The translations under genes were made by a program, and so were the position numbers. From positions 18,442,825 to 18,506,824 of the forward strand of contig NW_004454181.1 of assembly GCF_000283155.1 (NCBI RefSeq): DNA of 64,000 nt. Direction: 5' to 3'. Below the pieces are notes generated by a model. That model was not told where the DNA came from. It worked only from the letters and a program-made list of their open reading frames with translations, and ran no database searches. The DNA is from Ceratotherium simum simum. Lineage: Eukaryota > Chordata > Mammalia > Perissodactyla > Rhinocerotidae. Shown piece by piece: positions 41,335-52,640 of the stretch (positions are counted from its first letter, which is position 1; every line of letters starts with the position of its first letter).

Positions 41335-42400
41335 ATCCATAAGAGCTGCCAATACTGTCTCTCCAGTCTGCCCCATCTCAGCACACGGTGCCACCACCCA
41401 TCCAGCCGCTCAAACGAAAACCCAGGAATCATCGTGCACAACCTTGATTTCCATTTCCGTCCTCCCAAGACTGCAGGAAAAGACCTCTCCCCTCCACGTC
41501 TTGAACCACTCGAATCTGCCATGGCCACCACCCTGGGCCAAGCCCCCACGGGAGCTGCTCAGCTGCTCCTTCCTATATTCCCCCATCGTACCACTCCCCT
41601 GCTGAAAATGTTCGCAACCAATTCTTTTTTTTTGTTTCAACTCTGCAGACTGAAAAGCGAAACAAATACAAAAGCACAGTGAGTTCCTAGTGGGCTTAGA
41701 ATAAAGTCTTTCTGCCGGCCTGCAAATTCTTGCTGATCTGGCCTTGTCTAGGTCTCCAAGCTCACCTCCCACACTCTCCCCTCTGCTGTCCTAGCCGCAC
41801 TGGCCTCTCTCTTCTTTTTCTGATTTGTACATATTCTAAGGTATATTCCTGCCTCAGGATCTTTACATGTGCCCTCTACCCAGAATGCTATGGTCATGTG
41901 CCACTTAACGTCGGGGATACATTCTGAGAAATGCATCACTGGGCAATTCTGTCACTGTGCGAACATCATAGAGTGTACTTACACAAACCTGGATGGTACA
42001 GCCTACTACACACCTAAGCTATATGGTACTCATCTTGTGGGACCACTGTCGTGTATGTGGTCCGTTGTTGACTGAACGTCATCATGCAGCGTCTAACTGT
42101 ATTTCCCCAGATTTTCACCTGGCTGTGTCCTCCTCACCCAAACTCAACTCCCGTGTCACTTCCTTGGAGGGGCCTTCGTGCCTCCCCACCCTCACCATCA
42201 CTACTCGCCATTACTCGCCATCCGATGCCCTGTTGGCTCTCCCTGGCATTTCCTTGTTTGTTCATCCAGTATTTGTTTATCGTCAGTCTTCCCTCTCTGG
42301 AAGGTAAACTGCATGAGAGCAGGGGCCTTATAGCTGTAGCCCCAGATCCTGACACATCATAGGCCTTCAGTTGTTGGTTGTTGAATGAAAAAATTGATTG
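41335..42400 (+). mobile_element. L2 LINE copy split by a Tigger-like element
   Basis: 'tctgccatggccaccaccct', 'gaataaagtctttctgccgg', 'gatctttacatgtgccctct' before, and 'gaaggtaaactgcatgagag', 'ttgttggttgttgaatgaa' after the insertion, occur in L2 order. Confidence 0.85.
41891..42099 (+). mobile_element. Tigger-like (TcMar) internally deleted DNA transposon
   Basis: 'catgtgccacttaacgtcgg', 'catagagtgtacttacacaa', 'agcctactacacacctaagc' then straight to 'gggaccactgtcgtgtatgt' and 'gcagcgtctaactg'. It is flanked by TA (41889-41890, 42100-42101), the TcMar target. Confidence 0.85.
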
Positions 42401-42404
42401 ATCT

Positions 42405-42600
42405 CTTTTATATGCCAGGCTCTGTTCTAAGCACTTTACATGTATTATCTGACTGACTCTCACAATAGCAGCCCTGAGAGAGAAGCTGCAGCTTAGAAAG
42501 GTGAAGTGACCTGCCCAAGGTCACGCAGCTGGGAAGCAGTGGAGCCTGGATTCAAACCCACCTGCCCCTCAAGACGGCACTAGCAATTATAACGAAGTAC
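42405..42600 (-). repeat. MIR SINE, antisense
   Basis: 'tatatgccaggctctgttct', 'gtgaagtgacctgcccaagg', 'cctggattcaaacccacctg'. Confidence 0.88.
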
Positions 42601-43660
42601 TGATCCCCATAGCAAACCCTCATGCTTCGTGAATGAATGATTGAATGAATGAATGGGCAAATTGTAAACACCTGGACTGAGTGGCATGGCCGAATGACAG
42701 ACATTCCCAGCTTTAAGAAGCTCACCGTCTTCTTCTCCTTGGGTCTCTGTTTTGGAGTGGGGAAAGAAGGGAGCATTCTCACTGACCGAGGGACTGTCAT
42801 GTGCCAGGTACTGTACCAATGGCCCTGTGGTTATCTGCTCTGCCCAGAGTGGCCACCACAGCAGCCCAGCCAGCGAGGGAACCCTGGGGAGCATCCGTAG
42901 CTGTGGGCTCTCCTTCAGGCAGCTCTGTTATCTTGTGAGAGCATGTCTCTGGCTGGCTGCCCACCCGCCTGCCAGCCACAGCTTCTTAGCTCATCAATCA
43001 AGAGCCATGCTCTGCCAGGCTGTGTCTCAGAGGAAGACAAGTCAGCTGAAGATGGAATGGGCCGCAGGCTCAGGAGGGAATCGAAGACATTTGGGGGGCG
43101 GGGGAGGCTCAGCAAGACAGCTGAGGACTGGATCAATCCCCCCTCCACTAAGGAGGGTCGATTGGAGGAGGAGGCAGGGGCAGGGTTCCCATCGGAAAAG
43201 CAGTGGGGTGAGCAGGAGAGGTGCAGGAAATGGTTGGGGTGGGCGGGGGTGGTTTTCCATTGCAACAGAAATTCAGTCTCCTGGAGTGCCCTGGCTGCGT
43301 CCACAGCCCCAGTGGAGAGACTGACAGCTCTGGGAAGGCGGGGCAGCTTATGGCCGCTGGTTTCTTGCAGGCTCTGCTGCCCTTCCGCACCGCTCAGGCT
43401 CCCCGTGGCCTGGTTTCCCGGCAGCCCCTGCCTCCCAACGCTGCGGGGAGGAGAGTGGCGGGAGAGGCTGGGCCCCTCCATCTTCACCACTCCCTCTCCT
43501 GTCTCAGCTTTGAGCCCCTTGGGATTGGAATTTGCTCTATCTCCCCAGGGAGGTTCTGCTGAAAGTCAAGATGTCTGAGCCTCCGACTCCTTGGAGATCT
43601 TCTCGTCCAGAGAGGCAAATCCGCAGGCTCTTGTTTTCGTTTCGCTTTTCAGTCTGCACA
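42601..43660. other. About 1 kb repeat-poor block with overlapping open frames, no supported gene
   Basis: Frames of 190 and 211 codons (plus) and 191 codons (minus) overlap at 42752-43578. None shows a known domain. Their coexistence on both strands points to stop-poor G+C-rich composition rather than coding. Confidence 0.4.
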
Positions 43661-43664
43661 GTTA

Positions 43665-43830
43665 AAAAAAAAAAAAAAAGGAATTAGTTGCCAACATTAA
43701 AACAGGAATAGATTGCACATAAAAATCTGATTTCTGGCTTCTCTTAAAAAATGCAATGCTCTGACAACTGTACGCTGGCTTTCCCAGAGCGGGGTTGAGG
43801 CTGCACCACACGGAGCCCACCACGCCCTCT
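43665..43830 (+). repeat. Ancient repeat, family C (copy 2)
   Basis: 'ggaattagttgccaacatta', 'gcacataaaaatctgatttc' and 'tggcttctcttaaaaaatgc'; compare 3095-3240 and 52475-52640. Confidence 0.6.
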
Positions 43831-43959
43831 TCGCCCTCTGTGTTACTGAGCAGGCCCCTTCGGGCTTTGAGTTTCCCACTTCTCACCTATTCCTCACCAG
43901 ACCCCTCTGTGGGGAAAGTGAGGCCCACAGTGGGCAGGGAGTGAGAGCGGGGCCCCGGG

Positions 43960-44135
43960 GGTGACAGTTAGCCCTGGGACTGAGGCCTCCTGGTTTCACA
44001 TCCCAGGGCTGCTCTTATGAGCTGTGCCATCTTGGGCAAGTAACCAAAGAGCTCCTCAGAGCTCCAGTTTTCTCATCTGTGGAATGGAGATAATGGCAGT
44101 ACCTTGTGAGGAATCAGTTCGATGCTGCACGGGTA
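43960..44135 (+). repeat. MIR SINE
   Basis: 'ctggtttcacatcccagggc', 'tgccatcttgggcaagtaac', 'ttctcatctgtggaatggag'. Confidence 0.85.
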
Positions 44136-44239
44136 ACATGTAGCACAATCCCTTGTATGTTTACAAGGAAGATGCTCATAGTTTTGAACAGGTGATATGC
44201 CTGATAATATAGATGTTCCAGTTAATTGTCACACACACA

Positions 44240-44720
44240 CAAAAACACAAAGTATCTCAAAACTTAGTGGCTTAAAACAACAATGTGTTACTGTTTCTTA
44301 CAGTTCCACGTGCTGAGTTGGTTCATATGGGTGGTTCTTACTGGGGTCTCTGGTATTGTTGTGCAGTCATTTGAATGCTCGACTGGGGCTGAACTTCCAA
44401 GATGGCTCACTCACATGATTGGCGTATGATGTTAGCTTTCAGCTGGAGCTCGGATAGGACTGTGGATCACAGTGCCTACATGGGGCCACTCCATGTGACT
44501 TGGGCTTCTCCCAGCATGAGAGAGAGTGTCCCAGAGCAAGCAATCCAAGAGAAGCAGATGCAGCTGCATGACCTCTTATGACCTGTCCTTAAATGTCACA
44601 TAGTGTCACTTCCACCAGCCTTTATTGGTCTAAGCAGATACAAACCTGCTCAGATCGAACAGGAGGGGACACAGATCCTACCTCTCAAAGAGTTTGGGAG
44701 CCATGTTTTAAAACCATCAC
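44240..44720. repeat. Ancient repeat, family B (copy 2)
   Basis: 'aaacttagtggcttaaaaca', 'ccaagatggctcactcacat', 'tctcccagcatgagagagag' and 'gtgtcacttccaccagcctt'; same layout as 21300-21745 but better preserved. Confidence 0.65.
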
Positions 44721-44724
44721 AACA

Positions 44725-45440
44725 TATATGTAAACTGAAAAATAAGTCCCCCTTGCATCCCATTCCACCAGGGCCGAATTACCCTCCCTAGCAGCAACCA
44801 CTACTAACTAATTTCCTGTGCATCTTCCCAGAGAGAGTCCACACATACATGGATGTGAGAGTTACACATACACAGAGATCCCTACCACCTACCTACTCTG
44901 GTTACCCTAACACTATTCCAACTCAGGAACCAAATGGATTCAGATAGCCTCTGGATGAACTACGTGCTGTTGAACTCTTGCTATTTGCTATCTGAAATGA
45001 AATGGCAGAGTCAAAGATTCCAATAATGTAGCATCTCTTGCTTTCCAAACCCTCCCTATCTGAATTCAGAAACCAAATAGATTTGGATAGTAAGAGTCCA
45101 CCTCTTCCCGCCGTGCCCCCCACAAATGTAAGCATACTAGACATGCTGTTCTATCTCGTGCAGTTTTCACTTAACGATTTATCTTGAAGATCAGCCTGTT
45201 TCAGCTGGTGGGTCTCATTCCTTGTAAGAGCACAAAGCATTCCATTGTTCAAACGCACCATAATTTGTTTAATCAAATCACCTCCTACTGGCCACTTGTT
45301 TTTTTTCTTTTTTCCAGTCTTCTGCTAATCATATTCCACACTGCAGTGAATAGCCTTGTCCAGAAGTCTTTCTGCACTTGTGTAAGATTATCTGTGTGAT
45401 AAGGTCCTACAGGCAGAATTCTGGGTCAAAGGGAAGGGTT
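44725..45440 (-). mobile_element. Old L1 LINE 3' region, antisense
   Basis: 'ctgaaaaataagtccccctt', 'ctaatttcctgtgcatcttcc', 'attccattgttcaaacgcac' and 'gcagtgaatagccttgtcca' follow antisense L1M 3' UTR. Confidence 0.75.
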
Positions 45441-46089
45441 CCCGTGACCATCTCTACCACATCCTGGCAAGACAGGCTCAGATGCCGCATCTTCTCGTGT
45501 TCTGCCTGGATCTTTTGCCCTTGCTCCTGCTGTCACCTTGTGGGATCCTGCCTGTTTCCAGGGCAGCAGGTGGCAGCTGCTTCCCAGCTACTCACCAGGG
45601 TTACACAGAGGCGTGCAGTGGGGAGGGGAATGAGGGGACCCCGCAGGCACGGAGATGATGGCCTTTGCAAAAGGAGGACGTGGGGAGCTGGGGGTGGGGG
45701 GCACCTCACCCCACTTATTTGCCTTCTGATTTTCAGCAGCAGCTGCATCTGTTTTTCTCAGACCTCAAAGCCATTGCTGGGAGATTCAGGGTGCTTTCAC
45801 TCTCTTTAAAGAGAAAAAGAGAGCTTGCTTCTCATGGCAGGTCTGCACCCAGCTATGCAGAGCTGTCTGTAGAAGCTTCCAGATGTGCAAAGACCACAAG
45901 GAAGAAGCATCATCGGGAGCCCCACTTCTCCCTTCCCCTGTTTTTCAGTGTCACAGGATGCCCATAACTGCTGGGTTCTACTGCTGTGCTGACACAATAT
46001 TGAAACAGGGCCCACTAAGGGCACAATTGTCCTTATGTGCGCTGCACCATGATGAGGAGGCTGCAAGGCACAGAGGGTATGCAGGTCAT
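45441..46089. other. No gene or repeat recognised
   Basis: Single-copy-looking, with a G-rich stretch near 45680-45705. The 143-codon plus frame (45378-45809) begins in the L1 and has no recognisable domain. Confidence 0.45.
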
Positions 46090-46560
46090 TTGCTGTTTGC
46101 TCTCAGATCCATTCCCTGCCCCTCCCCTCCTGGGCTCAGCATCTAGGGGGCTGAAGTACATTTCCCAGTCTCCCCTGCCAACTGGTTTCCTATTAAGTTT
46201 GGCCACTGGGAGGTACTGGCAGATTAGAGAGTGGGGGATGGGGAGAAGTTGGGATGTATCCCCCCACACCGACAGTTCTGCGGTCTCTGGCAGTGACTCC
46301 AGAAGATGGCCGCTTCCTCTAACGTCCTAGCTCCCACCAAGCGGCCATGGCTCTTGGGCTGCAGTGGCATCAACCCCTCCCTTTGTCCCTTCAGCCCTGG
46401 AGAAATAGTGATTTCCTACAGTGGTTAATCTCTCGATTGTCCCACCTTTCCTTGATTCTCTTTTCTTCTAGCTCCTCTCTAACTAGATGCCCATATTAAA
46501 TTCCTTCTCTTGAACTCTCTGGCGTGGGTTTTGACTTCCTGCCTGGACCACAACTGATGT
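46090..46560 (+). repeat. Ancient LTR-like repeat
   Basis: 'gaagtacatttcccagtctc', 'ggccactgggaggtactggc' and an end with 'cccatattaaattccttctc' and 'gcctggaccacaactgatgt' resemble an old mammalian LTR-type terminus. Family not assigned. Confidence 0.5.
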
Positions 46561-46574
46561 GGTGGGTGAACATG

Positions 46575-46795
46575 TGGACTCAGGTTGGATGCCCGGACTC
46601 AAATCCCAGCTCTCCCACTTACTGGTTCTGAGACCCTGGGCAAGTTACCAAGCTCTCTGTGCCTCTGTTCCTTCATCTGTAAAGTGGGAATAAGAATAGT
46701 ACCGCCCTCCTTGGCTCATTGTGAAGGTTAACTGGTCTAATAGTTGTAAACTACTTAGAATAATGCCTGGAACATATTAAGCGCAATATTAATAT
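46575..46795 (+). repeat. MIR SINE
   Basis: 'gactcaaatcccagctctcc', 'gaccctgggcaagttaccaa', 'ttcatctgtaaagtgggaat', 'ataatgcctggaacatatta'. Confidence 0.92.
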
Positions 46796-46811
46796 GAAGT
46801 TTTGGGTTTTT

Positions 46812-47014
46812 GGGCCGGCCCCGTGGCTTAGCGGTTAAGTGCGCGCGCTCTGCTGCTGGCGGTCCGGGTTCGGATCCCGGGCATGCACCGTTGCACCGCT
46901 TCTCCGGCCATGCTGAGGCCGCGTCCCACATGCAGCAACTAGAAGGATGTGCAACTATGACATACAACTATCTACTGGGGCTTTGGGGGAAAAAAAATAA
47001 ATAAATAAAATTAA
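46812..47014 (+). mobile_element. ERE SINE, simple type
   Basis: Low-divergence copy. The duplication aagttttgggttttt lies on both sides. Confidence 0.95.
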
Positions 47015-47017
47015 AAG

Positions 47018-47215
47018 TTTTGGGTTTTTTTTCCCATTTAATCCTTACAACTTCCCTGAGAGAAAGGGGCTGTTACTGTCCTGGTTTTACAGACAAGAAA
47101 ACAGAACATGTATGTAAAGAGATAAAGAGACTGAGGTCGTGAAGCTGTAGTGAAGGGACTCACACGGGGTCAGCCCGACTCCAGTTTACGCCTGCTCTAC
47201 CATGCAGCCAATCCA
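47018..47215 (-). repeat. MIR SINE, antisense
   Basis: 'cccatttaatccttacaact', 'gttttacagacaagaaaaca', 'cacggggtcagcccgactcc'. Confidence 0.7.
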
Positions 47216-47554
47216 AACCACATTCAGTGGCAGGCCAGGGACCTCGGCGTGGCTGCTGCAGCTCCCATGCTGACTGGTGGGCACTGGGTCCTTTGGCCTG
47301 CCTGTCACTGTATCCCTCACCCCCAGCCCATCCTTGCAAATGGGAAGCCAACACAGCCAGCAGCCTGTTCCTGAGGGCGAAGGAAAGCGGTTCTGGGAGG
47401 GGAAGCAGTGGTGGTGGAGCATAAGACCATTTTCACCCTCTTCATTGTAGTGACCATTCATTGAGCTCTTCTTATGGTGGCAGATACTGCTGCGGTCACA
47501 TACACGCCAAATTATTTAAGATTTTTGTAGCTGCATGTAAGAGAAATCCAACTA

Positions 47555-47793
47555 GGGCCGGCCCGGTGGCATAGCAGTTAAGTGCGCTCACTCCACTGCT
47601 GGCGGCCCGGGTTCGGATCCCGGGCGCGCACCAACGCACCGCTTGTCAGGCCATGCTGTGGCGGCGTCCCATATAAAGTGGAGGAAGATCGGCACGGATA
47701 TTAGCTCAGGGCCAGTCTTCCTCAGCAAAAAGAGGAGAATTGGCATGGATGTTAGCTCAGGGCTGATCTTCCTCACACACACAGAAAAAAGAT
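47555..47793 (+). mobile_element. ERE SINE, long type
   Basis: Full-length. Flanks aagagaaatccaacta and aaaagaaacacaacta are a diverged duplication. Confidence 0.94.
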
Positions 47794-47899
47794 AAAAGAA
47801 ACACAACTAAATTGGCTTGAGGAACACGCTAATGAATTGGCTCACAGAACTGGGAAGTCCAGTAGTAGATCTGGCTTCAAGCAATGCATGGCCTTGTTT

Positions 47900-47973
47900 A
47901 CATCATTATCATCATCATCATCATCATCGTCATCATCATCAATCATCATCATCATCATCATCATCATCATTAT
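47900..47973. repeat. (CAT)n/(ATC)n microsatellite
   Basis: About 74 bp of CAT triplets with single interruptions (CGT, AAT), inside family A. Confidence 0.96.
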
Positions 47974-48329
47974 CTTGGTTCTATTTCCTTCTAAGAAGTG
48001 ACTTCATCCACAGATAGATGTGCTTTCTTCAGATTTATATTCTACCAGCTCAATAACTCCAGGGAGGAGAGATCCTTTCCCAAAGCAGACTCTGGTTGGC
48101 CTGCTTGAGTCTTGACCCCACCCTAGGGACCAATCGCTCTTGCCAAGAAGATATCATGATTGGCCGGGCATGGTCAGTGCTCCATTCCTGTGGCCAGGAA
48201 GAGGCCCAGGCTCTGTGACTGAAAGTCTCAACAGAGCACACAGAATGGTGTGGATCCCAAAGAAATGGATGCGATGCAGACAATATGAAAAGAAAGAGTA
48301 AATGAATGAGTTCATGACTATCACCATAT

Positions 48330-48470
48330 ATGCATCACTTTATTTAACCTGTACTATTACTAGCTTCATTTTGCAGAGGAGGAGTCAGGCACAGAGGTTG
48401 GGTAAGAAGATCACACTTAGTGGCCCAGCCAGGATTACAACCCGGGATTGCTTGACTCAAAAAGCACCTA
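48330..48470 (-). repeat. MIR SINE, antisense
   Basis: Degraded antisense MIR with 'tcattttgcagaggaggagt' and 'gccaggattacaacccggga'. Confidence 0.7.
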
Positions 48471-48780
48471 CTTTACCCATGGTAGTTCCTGGGAAAGGGA
48501 GGAATCAAAAGTGGGAAAGGAGGTGGAAGACTTTGCCAAATACATCTGGGCCCTGCCTTCAGTGGCCTATGGTCATTTCCAATAGGAAGGTCCCAGCTTT
48601 CCCTGTGGGCACGGTGCCCACCAATACTCGTGCTCAAGGCTCTGTTGCATCGCCTTGACCCAGGACCCTGGCTGGGGATCTGCCAGCTTGTTTTCTCCCT
48701 GGTGGGCATGAGTCAGGTGCTGCCCTGGTCAAGTTTGGGGCTGAACTGTGTCGCTTGCTATCTGTGCATTTATACACACA
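48471..48780. other. No gene or repeat recognised
   Basis: About 300 bp of unassigned sequence. Confidence 0.5.
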
Positions 48781-48784
48781 GGGA

Positions 48785-48984
48785 GGCCGGCCCCGTGGCT
48801 TGGTGGTTAAGTGAGCGCGCTCCACTGCTGGCGACCCGGGTTCGGATCCCGGGCTCGCACCGACGCGCTGCTTCTCCGGCCATGCTGAGGCCGCGTCCCA
48901 CATACAGCAACTAGAAGGATGTGCAGCTATGACATACAACTATCTACTGGGGCTTTGGGGGGAAAAATAAATAAATAAAATCTT
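48785..48984 (+). mobile_element. ERE SINE, simple type
   Basis: The duplication tttatacacacagggag lies before the head and after the (AAAT)n tail. Confidence 0.95.
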
Positions 48985-49038
48985 TATACACACAGGGAGC
49001 AGTCCTCATCAAAGCCAGCTTGTCAAACAGTGGCCCAG

Positions 49039-49260
49039 AGCCAGCCTTGATGGCCTAGCAGTTAAAGTTTGGCACACTCCACTTCAGCGGCCTGGGTTTG
49101 GTTCCTGCGCGTGGAGCCACACCTCTCATCTGTCAGTAGCCATGCTGTGGCTGCAGCTCACATACAAGAACTAGAAGAACCTACAACTAATAATATACAA
49201 CTATGTACTGGGGCTTTGGGGAGAAAAAAAAAACTGCGAAAACAAACAAACAAAAAAACC
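49039..49260 (+). mobile_element. ERE SINE, diverged simple type
   Basis: Old copy with a 'gtggagccacacctctcatc' middle. TSD cagtggcccag (49028-49038) against cagcggcccag (49261-49271). Confidence 0.88.
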
Positions 49261-49289
49261 CAGCGGCCCAGCTGCCCTGTTCCCTGATG

Positions 49290-49675
49290 GGAATGTCCTG
49301 CACCTCTCCCTACTCCAACTCTACCCCAGCCAGTTCCTCTGACAGGCCACTTCCATCCCCTGGAGTTTGTGTCTCATGCTGCATTTCCTCTACCCTCTAT
49401 CCAGCTGACTCTTTCTCATCCTGTCGAATTCAGCTCAGGGGTCATTTCCTTCAGGAAGCTTCTAGGACATGCCTGCTGTTCTCCCTCGGTTTTGAGTCCC
49501 CTTCTCTGTGCTTATTTCTAACATAGTGCTAATCACATTCTAATGAAATTCTTTTTACTCGTCTATCTTCCTGACCAAATCCTAAGATCTCTGAGGATAA
49601 GAACTTCAACTCTGAACACACCTGATGCTCCATAAATGTGTGTTGAATTAACAAATGAATAAATAAATAGCACCA
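49290..49675 (+). mobile_element. L2 LINE 3' end
   Basis: 'ttcaggaagcttctaggaca', 'ctgaggataagaacttcaac' and 'ataaatgtgtgttgaattaac'. Confidence 0.75.
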
Positions 49676-50129
49676 GTGGGACCTATGATGTTCCCTTTGC
49701 AGGTTGAGGCACTGACCAGGGATGCCTAGGTTATATGCTGGGGACATGGACAGGGTGGAAATGCAGCCAGGATCCTTGAGGCTTTATGGATAAATCCCTC
49801 TGATTTCAGGCAACCAGGGCAGGTCTTCAGAGGCCCAGTTTGTTGCTGGCTTCTCTAAGTAGAACTTAGCCCTTAGGTAAATTATAGAGTAAATCATAGA
49901 CTTGGGTGGAATGTTGGAGCCATGGAAGCTGATGTCAGAGGGGGATTTTTTGCCCTTAACTGGTTTTAGGGAGGAAAACCTTTTCCTGCACCCTCTTAGG
50001 TTAAGTTTTTAGGGGCTTGCAAATTAAACTGACAAAAGACAGATTAGCGAGAAAAAGACAGATTTAATCACATACATACAGGAGTTCACAGAAAAATGTG
50101 ACTCAAGGAAGTAATTAGAATTTGGGGCT

Positions 50130-50368
50130 GGGGCCGGGCCCGTGGCATAGCAGCTAAGTGCACGCATTCTGCTGCTGGCAACCCCGGTTCAGATCCCAGG
50201 TGTGCACCGATGCACCGCTCGTCAGGCCATGCTGTGGTGGTGTCCTGTATAAAGTAGAGGAAGATGGGCACAGATGTTAGCCCAGGGCCAGTCTTCCTCA
50301 GCAAAAAGAAGAGGATTGGCATGTATGTTAGCTCAGGGCTGATCTTCCTCACAAAAAAAAAAAAAAAA
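50130..50368 (+). mobile_element. ERE SINE, long type
   Basis: The TSD agaatttggggct is at 50117-50129 and about 50369-50381. Confidence 0.95.
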
Positions 50369-50608
50369 AGAATTTGGGGCTTATATACCATCTTAATATG
50401 GGAAGGGGCAGGGGAAGAAGGGCACTTACACAAAAGCAAATGACTTTTAGGAAGGATAAATGGGCACTTAGGAGAATAGATGGGAGATATGATAGTTTGT
50501 GACAATGTCTGTTTAGGTGTGGTGATTCTAATCTCTAGTCAATCTTCTCTGGTTGCTCCCTGGGGAAGGGATTTATGACAATTGAGTTCTTTTGGGAGGC
50601 TATGCTTT

Positions 50609-50910
50609 TTTGTTTTTTTTTTGTGAGGAAGATCAGCCCTGAGCTAACATCCATGCTAATCCTCCTCTTTTTGCTGAGGAAGACCAGCTATGAGCTAACA
50701 TCTATTGCCAATCAATCCTCCTCCTTTTTTTTCCCCAAAGCCCCAGTAGATAGTTGTATGTCATAGTTGCACATCCTTCTAGTTGCTGTATGTGGGATGC
50801 GGCCTCAGCGTGGCCGGAGAAGCGATGCATAGGTGCACACCCGGGATCCGAACCCGGGCCACCAGTAGCAGAGTGCGTGCACTTAACCGCCAAGCCACAG
50901 GGCCGGCCCA
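50609..50910 (-). mobile_element. Composite ERE SINE
   Basis: Same simple-body/long-tail junction as the copy at 16702-16990, in reverse orientation. The perfect TSD gggaggctatgctttt is at 50593-50608 and 50911-50926. Confidence 0.95.
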
Positions 50911-51019
50911 GGGAGGCTATGCTTTTAGACAGATAAGAGATTTCAGGAACTCAAATGCCTTCTGCTCAAGTAATTTTCATGCAACAGTGGCATATTCTTG
51001 ACCCCTTCACTGAGAAGTC

Positions 51020-51500
51020 CAGGGATTGAGACTGCATCAGTTAAAGCTGAATCCAGGAGCTCAAATCATTTCCTCAAGTCTCAGATCTCTCTCTCTCTCA
51101 TACACATCAATTAATCCGTCAATCTGTTCCCCTCTCTCTTCCTCTCTCTTTATTTCTCTCCCTCTCTTTTCAGGCTGTCTTCTTCTGTGATGGCTTCATT
51201 CTCAAGGAAGCTCTTCCCATGTCATGGCCAGATGGTCTCCAGCACCTCCATATGTGCACCAAACCAATTGCTGGCAATTGTCTTTTCCCAAGAGTTCCAG
51301 CAAAATTCCTTGGATTGAGTCTCATTGGACCCAGCAGGGAAAGAAATCAGCTGACCAGCCAGGCCAGGCCTGGCACATGTGCTCACCCGGGAGCCGGGCG
51401 GATAGAAAGGCCAGGTCAGCTTCACCCAAACCGCATGGACTGAGAGAAGAGGAGGGGTGGTTTCCGGAAGGATAACTAGGGTGCTGCTAACAGAAGGAGC
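51020..51500. repeat. Ancient repeat, family A (copy 4)
   Basis: 'ctctctctctctctcataca', 'gtgatggcttcattctcaag', 'gagtctcattggacccagca' and 'aaaccgcatggactgagaga', the clearest family A copy. Confidence 0.6.
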
Positions 51501-52470
51501 AGAGTGGATTCCAGGCAAGGGAAAACCACAGACGTCCTCTATACCGAGAGAAGTCTACACTGTGAGAAAAGCTGAATCATAGAAACTGTGGAATCCAGTC
51601 TCAGAAGGTTGGAGCTGAAAAATCCCTTAAAAGGGGACTCATGCAGCCCATTATGTGACAGCTGCTTGCTGGGAGCTGCATCCTGGCCCTGGCTGATGCC
51701 TGAGTCCTGGATAGCCTAGGGAATCGGAGAAAGGGTTCCCCTGGTGTTCCCTCCCTCCTCACTCCTCTTCCACTGGAAGATTCTGGGTCACAGCTGCCCA
51801 CCAAGAGCCTTGTTTATGCTCCTTCCCAGTGAGTTCTGGGCTCTGGCCATCTGCCCGGCTGGCAGTCAGCCACACCGACCATGGGCTATATACTCCCTCC
51901 CTGACACAGAGGCCCAATCAGAAAGACATCCGGGGCTCCTCCGGAGCTAGAAGCAAGGCAGGGAGCAGGGAGCAGTTCAGCCTGAGACTGAGGCCCAGGG
52001 CCCTCCTCTGGCCTAGGATGCTGCCCCCCCACCCCCACCCCCAGCCCTGGGAGCCAGGGCCCCGCCTCTCTAACCACAAACCGGAGCATCCTGTTCAGAC
52101 CTGCTCAGACACTCCTGAGACCTGGGGCCATTATGTTTCTCCCAAGTGAGAGCTGAAAGCCGGAGGAAAGGATGGTTAGCCTAAACAAAGCCTCACAGAA
52201 TGGAAAGGCCAGGCCTTCTCTCTCTCCCTCCACCCGCCGCTGAACCCACAGAGGTTCAGAGGCTCCAGAGAGGCCAGCAGACCGAGGTCTCAGAAAGATT
52301 CCTCAGATAAAGCCATCCTTCCTTCCTTCCTTCCTGTCCTCCTTCCCTCTTCACTTCTCCCCCTACAGAATGTTCCAGCAAAAAGGAAGCTTTAAAAACA
52401 CCTACTCCAGAGATTGCAGACTGGCAGCTCACAGTTCGGAACATGTTGTATTTGGCCCTCCCACTGTTTA
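51501..52470. other. No gene recognised; C-rich and (CCTT)n tracts
   Basis: Contains a C-rich run at 52024-52043 (G-quadruplex-type on the minus strand) and a (CTTC)n run at 52317-52336. Frames are short. Confidence 0.45.
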
Positions 52471-52474
52471 AGAA

Positions 52475-52640
52475 AAATTCTAGCCAACATTTAAAAAATT
52501 GGGAGATTTCACATAAAAATTCATGTGTGTGGCTTTTTTAGAAAGCTTGTAAGCTCTGTTAACACTGGGCCTGCGTGTCCACGTGGCACCGATTGGCGAT
52601 GCTGAGTGCCAGCCACCCCTCTAGACAGATTAGGCATCCC
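52475..52640 (+). repeat. Ancient repeat, family C (copy 3)
   Basis: 'ctagccaacatttaaaaaat', 'gggagatttcacataaaaat' and 'gttaacactgggcctgcgtg'. Confidence 0.6.

Larger units (their letters stand above)
47525..48255. repeat. Ancient repeat, family A (copy 3), split by an ERE
   Basis: 'tgtagctgcatgtaagagaa' before and 'aaattggcttgaggaacacg', 'attggctcacagaactggga', 'ctctggttggcctgcttgag' after the SINE. Confidence 0.55.
49985..51015. mobile_element. LTR-like repeat, split by two oppositely oriented EREs
   Basis: 'ttgcaaattaaactgacaaa', 'gagaaaaagacagatttaat', 'gggcttatataccatcttaa', 'gatagtttgtgacaatgtct' and 'atgcaacagtggcatattct' form one element once the SINEs are removed. It resembles an antisense retroviral LTR known from other mammals; the family is not assigned and no coding part is present. 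Confidence 0.5.

Noticed and set aside
42752..43578. Overlapping 190- and 211-codon plus frames and a 191-codon minus frame
   Set aside because: Long frames on both strands in G+C-rich DNA with no domain or homologue I recognise and no promoter or splice evidence.
47900..47973. Possible regularly spaced repeat array
   Set aside because: It is a plain trinucleotide microsatellite; no direct repeats with unique spacers (CRISPR-type) exist in this eukaryotic window.
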